Shown piece after piece: positions 7,296 through 7,396 of a DNA stretch of 7,396 nucleotides. The notes under the pieces were generated by a model. That model saw only the letters and a program-made list of their open reading frames with translations. It was not told the origin of the DNA and did no database searches. The stretch is from Deferribacteres bacterium JdFR-76. Its GTDB lineage: Bacteria > Zhuqueibacterota > JdFR-76. The translations under genes were made by a program, and so were the position numbers. The DNA lies in the NCBI GenBank assembly GCA_002011685.1, contig MTOL01000439.1, positions 2,779 to 10,174 on the forward strand, read 5' to 3'. Position 1 is the stretch's first letter, and each line of letters begins with the position of its first letter.

Positions 7296-7324
7296 AATAT
7301 AGAAATCCTTGCTTTGCAGGTCAA
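7296..7324 (-). promoter_or_regulatory. Sigma70-like promoter of the receptor operon
   Basis: Reading leftwards, TTGACC (7324-7319) is separated by exactly 17 bases from TATATT (7301-7296); each hexamer matches 5 of 6 consensus positions. The predicted transcript would start near 7289 and have a leader of about 210 bases before the receptor ATG. The element is of the general bacterial type, not the Bacteroidota TTTG/TAnnTTTG type. Confidence 0.6.
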
Positions 7325-7354
7325 GAACTTTTTTCATCTCTTTTATAGACAGGC

Positions 7355-7374
7355 GATCAAAGATTTGTTTGATC
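7355..7374. promoter_or_regulatory. Perfect inverted repeat upstream of the promoter, candidate operator
   Basis: GATCAAA-N6-TTTGATC, 20 bp in all with both 7-bp arms exact. Its near edge is 30 bp upstream of the -35 hexamer, centred about 75 bp upstream of the predicted transcript start, a usual place for an activator site. The arms are in the opposite order to an FNR box (TTGAT-N4-ATCAA). The factor that would bind is not known. Confidence 0.4.
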
Positions 7375-7396
7375 ATTTATTTGAAAGATTCGTAAA

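Larger units (their letters stand above)
7077..7396 (-). other. AT-rich upstream region and long leader of the receptor operon
   Basis: These 320 bases are visibly more AT-rich than the genes and contain no convincing gene. Reading leftwards they hold an inverted repeat (7374-7355), a sigma70-like promoter (7324-7296), then about 210 bases of presumed untranslated leader. The leader has several small dyads: 7261-7240 (seven pairs, two of them G-U), 7228-7216 (TGCAT-3-ATGCA), 7186-7162 (7-bp arms) and 7122-7102 (7-bp arms). I saw no signature of a cobalamin, TPP or other familiar riboswitch. A 10-bp direct repeat, AATTGAAAAT, occurs on the plus strand at 7150-7159 and 7200-7209, exactly 50 bp apart. 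Confidence 0.55.

Noticed and set aside
7355..7374. FNR/CRP-type binding site
   Set aside because: The arms are in the reverse order and the spacer is 6 rather than 4 bases, so the consensus does not fit; kept only as an unassigned dyad.

Overview
The window holds one minus-strand block of three exported-protein genes, read from right to left, followed by the first 44 codons of a fourth, unrelated gene. The set comprises a TonB-dependent outer-membrane receptor with a carboxypeptidase-regulatory-like N-terminal domain, a giant secreted protein with calcium-loop repeats and a C-terminal sorting-type domain, and a PorV/PorQ-type outer-membrane barrel. It points to a Gram-negative bacterium of the FCB group. 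All real genes carry a perfect AGGAGG Shine-Dalgarno sequence 4-6 bases before the start, and the one good promoter looks like ordinary sigma70 rather than the Bacteroidota -33/-7 type. I therefore favour a deep FCB lineage of the Calditrichota / KSB1 / Marinimicrobia kind over Bacteroidota proper. This is an inference; no marker gene is present to settle it.

Layout on the minus strand, in order of transcription. Positions 7396-7077 are an AT-rich leader region with a sigma70-like promoter (7324-7296), a perfect 7-bp inverted repeat 30 bp upstream of its -35 box (7374-7355), and a roughly 210-base untranslated leader ending in a hairpin just before the ribosome binding site. Positions 7076-4449 encode the TonB-dependent receptor (875 aa). 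After a 60-base gap, 4388-1359 encode the large secreted protein (1009 aa). After 31 bases, 1327-308 encode the PorV/PorQ-like barrel (339 aa, start revised downstream to an ATG with a perfect ribosome binding site). A 173-base gap with no convincing terminator follows, then the 5' end of a nitrilase-superfamily amidohydrolase (134 to beyond position 1).

How the genes may work together: the short gaps and shared strand suggest one operon. The receptor would import a ligand using TonB energy. The large protein has no lipobox but has a type IX-like C-terminal domain, so it may be a surface-exposed partner. The PorV/PorQ-like barrel could help that protein reach or stay on the surface, as PorV does for type IX secretion substrates. 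The receptor-partner-shuttle arrangement resembles a SusC/SusD pair in layout, with an unrelated, much larger partner in the SusD position and a dedicated PorV-like barrel added. The substrate cannot be read from the sequence.
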